From Winogradskya consettensis (lineage in GTDB: Bacteria; Actinomycetota; Actinomycetes; Mycobacteriales; Micromonosporaceae): a stretch of 64,000 nt of DNA. The notes beneath the pieces were generated by a model. The model was not told the origin of the DNA, ran no database searches, and saw nothing but the letters and a program-made list of their open reading frames with translations. Positions 62,158 through 64,000 of the stretch are shown here, piece after piece (position 1 is the first letter of the stretch; each line of letters begins with the position of its first letter). The position numbers were made by a program, and so were the translations under genes. The stretch is taken from NCBI RefSeq assembly GCF_018332715.1, contig NZ_BOQP01000008.1:496001-560000 (forward strand). The letters are read 5' to 3'.

Positions 62158-62961
62158 TCAGTTGCGGCTGGCGAGGCGTCGATAGTCGCCGGCGCGCGTC
62201 AACGCGAACGCGAGCAGGCCGACGGTGGCCAGGGCCCAGGCCGGGATGCTGCCCGCGTGCAGCAGGACCGGAAGGTTACGGGTCAGCAGGCTGGGCACGA
62301 CGACCAGGATCAGCCAGGCCGTGCCCACGCTCATGGCCGCGAGCTGGACGCCGATCCGGCCGCCCAGTGCGATGGTCGCGGCGGTGCAGGCCAGCGATGG
62401 CAGCAGCACCAGCGCGATCGACGACTGCGTGACGGCACCGACAAGGGCGAGGACGGGAATCACGACGGCCAGCACCGCCGCCGTGCGCCGCAGCAGCATC
62501 GTCAGGCCCGCGGCCGGGGTGCTGGCGACCAGCTCCCAGGCCGGGTCGGCCCGCCGGCTCCAGGCCACCGCGACGCCGGGCAGGGGCAGGACGGGCGCGA
62601 GCAGCAGGACCAGGGACGGCAGCTCCGGTGCGAGTTGATCGAGGATGTACGCACAGGCGGCCAGCGCCGCCGTCATCGTGAGCCAGGGCACCAGGGCCCA
62701 GGCGAACCAGCGTCGTCGCACCGCGGACCAGGGTCGTGGTGCCGGCGCCGGGGCGGGGCCCTCGGCGATGCCGCGGTCGATCCCGGCGGCGACCAGGTCG
62801 AGCAGCGACCGGGTGCCGGGGCTCGCGGAGCGGGAGAGCTCGGCGCGGCACTGCGGGCAGGTCTCGAGGTGGGCCTCGACGGACCACACGGTGGCGTCGT
62901 CGAGCCCGGGGCCGCCATCCGCATACGCCGCGATGACCGAAGGGGTGGGGTGTGTGGTCAT
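62158..62961 (-). CDS. Zinc-finger anti-sigma-like membrane protein
   Basis: This 267-aa protein has a zf-HC2-type motif H31-x3-C35-x2-C38 (EAHLETCPQCRAELS) near the N-terminus and about six membrane helices from residue 90 on. The zinc-binding domain should hold the ECF sigma factor encoded directly upstream. The six-helix membrane domain is larger than the single helix of classical ZAS proteins. ATG 62961 overlaps the sigma stop (ATGA). Confidence 0.88.
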   Translation of the reverse strand: MTTHPTPSVIAAYADGGPGLDDATVWSVEAHLETCPQCRAELSRSASPGTRSLLDLVAAGIDRGIAEGPAPAPAPRPWSAVRRRWFAWALVPWLTMTAALAACAYILDQLAPELPSLVLLLAPVLPLPGVAVAWSRRADPAWELVASTPAAGLTMLLRRTAAVLAVVIPVLALVGAVTQSSIALVLLPSLACTAATIALGGRIGVQLAAMSVGTAWLILVVVPSLLTRNLPVLLHAGSIPAWALATVGLLAFALTRAGDYRRLASRN

Positions 62962-63518
62962 GACAATGCCTCCCGCAACGCCATCCGCGCTCGTCGCGCG
63001 CGGGTTTTCACAGTGCCCTCCGGCACGCCCAGCAGGACCGACGTCTCCCGGACCGAGAGGCCGTCGAGGACCATCGCCCGCAGCACCAGCCGCAGCTCCG
63101 CCGGCAGGACCAGCAGCGCCTGCTCGAGGTCCTGGCCGACCCGGCCCGCCATCACCTCGTCCTCCGCGGCGGGCGCCGTGGTCTCCGTCATCGGCACGGG
63201 CGGCACCTGCTGCTGGCGGGCCCGGCGCCGGAACGCGTCGACGAGGCGGTTGGCGGCGATGGTCCACACCCAGCCCACGGCGCTGCCCGCCGTGACCGTG
63301 CCCGCGAAGGTCCCGGCCGCCCGCCACACTGCCAGGTAGGTCTCCTGCAGCACGTCGGCGACCACGTCCTCGTCGGCGCACCGCCGGCGCAGCCGGACGG
63401 CGAGCCACGGCGAGGTGCGCCGGTAGAACTCGTCGAACGCGAGCCGGTCACCACCGGCGGTGCGCCGCACGAGTTCCTCGTCGTCGGCCGTATCCAGGCT
63501 TCGTCTCACATCAGGCAA
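62958..63518 (-). CDS. ECF sigma factor
   Basis: This 186-aa sigma-70-family factor has a sigma-2 region (LAFDEFYRRTSPWLAVRLRRRCADEDVVADVLQETYLAVWR, VGWVWTIAANRLVDAFRRR) and a sigma-4 region (ALLVLPAELRLVLRAMVLDGLSVRETSVLLGVPEGTVKTRARRARMALRE). It pairs with the overlapping anti-sigma gene. TTG 63518 with GGGAGG upstream is used; GTG 63509 is an alternative. Its regulon is unknown. Confidence 0.92.
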   Translation of the reverse strand: MPDVRRSLDTADDEELVRRTAGGDRLAFDEFYRRTSPWLAVRLRRRCADEDVVADVLQETYLAVWRAAGTFAGTVTAGSAVGWVWTIAANRLVDAFRRRARQQQVPPVPMTETTAPAAEDEVMAGRVGQDLEQALLVLPAELRLVLRAMVLDGLSVRETSVLLGVPEGTVKTRARRARMALREALS

Positions 63519-63705
63519 GACGACGCGGCCTCCCGATCGGTTCTCGCTGGAAAGTGATCGTCGTCACACCAGGCCGTCTCTCAAAGTAAAAGGCATGGCA
63601 CACGCCACTGCGGGCTCGGCGGGGCGGAAACCCGTCGTACCCCGACCCTATGCTCGCAGTTCATTCAGGGACGAGGCAGTTCATCCAGGGACGGGAGGGC
63701 AGCGG

Positions 63706-64000
63706 TGGAACCCACGATCACGATCGACGACGAGGACGAGGGCCTCTGGCAGTTCGCGGGGCTCCCCGGCGGGCTCCCGCAGGCCGCCTACCTGGTCGGC
63801 CCGCTCGCGGCGCAATACCGGCTGATCGTCGATGTGCTGCTCGCCCAGCAGGAGTTCACCCTGACCGGCGTCGCCGCCGCCGACCTGCCCGAGCTGCTGC
63901 GTGAGCACCTGCTCGCGAGGCGCGCCGACCCCGCGATCGTCGACGACCCCCGGTTCAACCTCGACGCCCGGATGCGCCGGTTGCGCGCCTGGGGGGTCGT
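63706..64000 (+). CDS. Edge-truncated protein, possibly DUF2397/TIGR02677-like
   Basis: The frame from GTG 63706, after GGGAGGG, runs through the window end. The visible 98 residues begin EPTITIDDEDEGLWQF, continue with YLVGPLAAQYRLIVDVLLAQQEFTLTGVAAADLPELLREHL, and reach DPRFNLDARMRRLRAWGV. The pattern of a YRxIVxVLL helix followed by a short winged-helix-like RLRAWGVV loosely resembles the N-terminus of TIGR02677 (DUF2397) proteins of Wadjet-type systems. With only the start visible this is a weak suggestion. Confidence 0.6.

Overview
The window is about 64 kb of very GC-rich DNA from an actinomycete. RbpA, actinobacterial polyprenol-phosphate-mannose synthase beside Lnt, several ECF sigma factors and frequent GTG/TTG starts support this. 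The order rbpA–fxsA–ppm–lnt points to Micromonosporaceae (Actinoplanes-like); that family assignment is inferred. No rRNA, tRNA, CRISPR array, transposase or phage module was seen.

Layout. 1–2.1 kb: an edge-truncated coiled-coil protein and rbpA with a good sigma-R-type promoter. 2.3–5.4 kb: fxsA and the coupled lnt–ppm pair for envelope lipid chemistry. 5.8–13.7 kb: a lysine aminomutase locus. A six-gene overlapping operon (kdd, amidohydrolase, kamD, kamE, kal, mutL-like) diverges from kamA. It encodes L-lysine to beta-lysine to 3,5-diaminohexanoate to 3-keto-5-aminohexanoate, plus the last ammonia-lyase step, but no recognisable Kce. 13.8–16.8 kb: CsbD, an orphan KdpE-type regulator, and a macrolide glycosyltransferase/TetR pair with two identical operators. 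16.8–20.1 kb: a frameshifted DUF998 gene, an ECF42 sigma module (YCII, sigma, DUF4287) and a DUF4396 membrane protein behind a CsoR-like operator. 20.1–24.9 kb: Lrp, acyl-CoA dehydrogenase, a small RNA-ligase-like protein, MarR and a DHA2 efflux pump with a near-textbook MarR palindrome. 25.0–29.0 kb: SsuD-type monooxygenase, a LuxR-type regulator coupled to a 48-aa secreted peptide, and a His-rich methyltransferase opposite an XRE–cupin regulator.

29.0–30.5 kb holds a broken secreted-protein gene and an unusual array of four ~239-bp palindromic modules. 30.5–39.9 kb is one eight-gene operon on the minus strand: a peptide-type ABC importer feeding four luciferase-like flavin monooxygenases, probably for a xenobiotic or organosulfur substrate. 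40.1–45.4 kb holds an FtsX/LolD-type exporter and a divergent NarL-type two-component system. 45.4–45.7 kb is noncoding; it carries a 64-bp copy of part of the mutL-like gene 39 kb away, and a 17-bp tandem repeat.

46.3–55.5 kb is a choline/glycine-betaine catabolic operon: GMC dehydrogenase, ProV, fused ProW, dimethylglycine oxidase-type enzyme, sarcosine oxidase and Rieske betaine demethylase. 55.5–64 kb has transporters, regulators, small unknowns, a decayed kinase gene, an ECF sigma/anti-sigma pair and an edge-truncated gene. Many genes overlap by ATGA or GTGA, so operon calls rest on visible translational coupling. All assignments come from reading the sequence; none was tested by database search.
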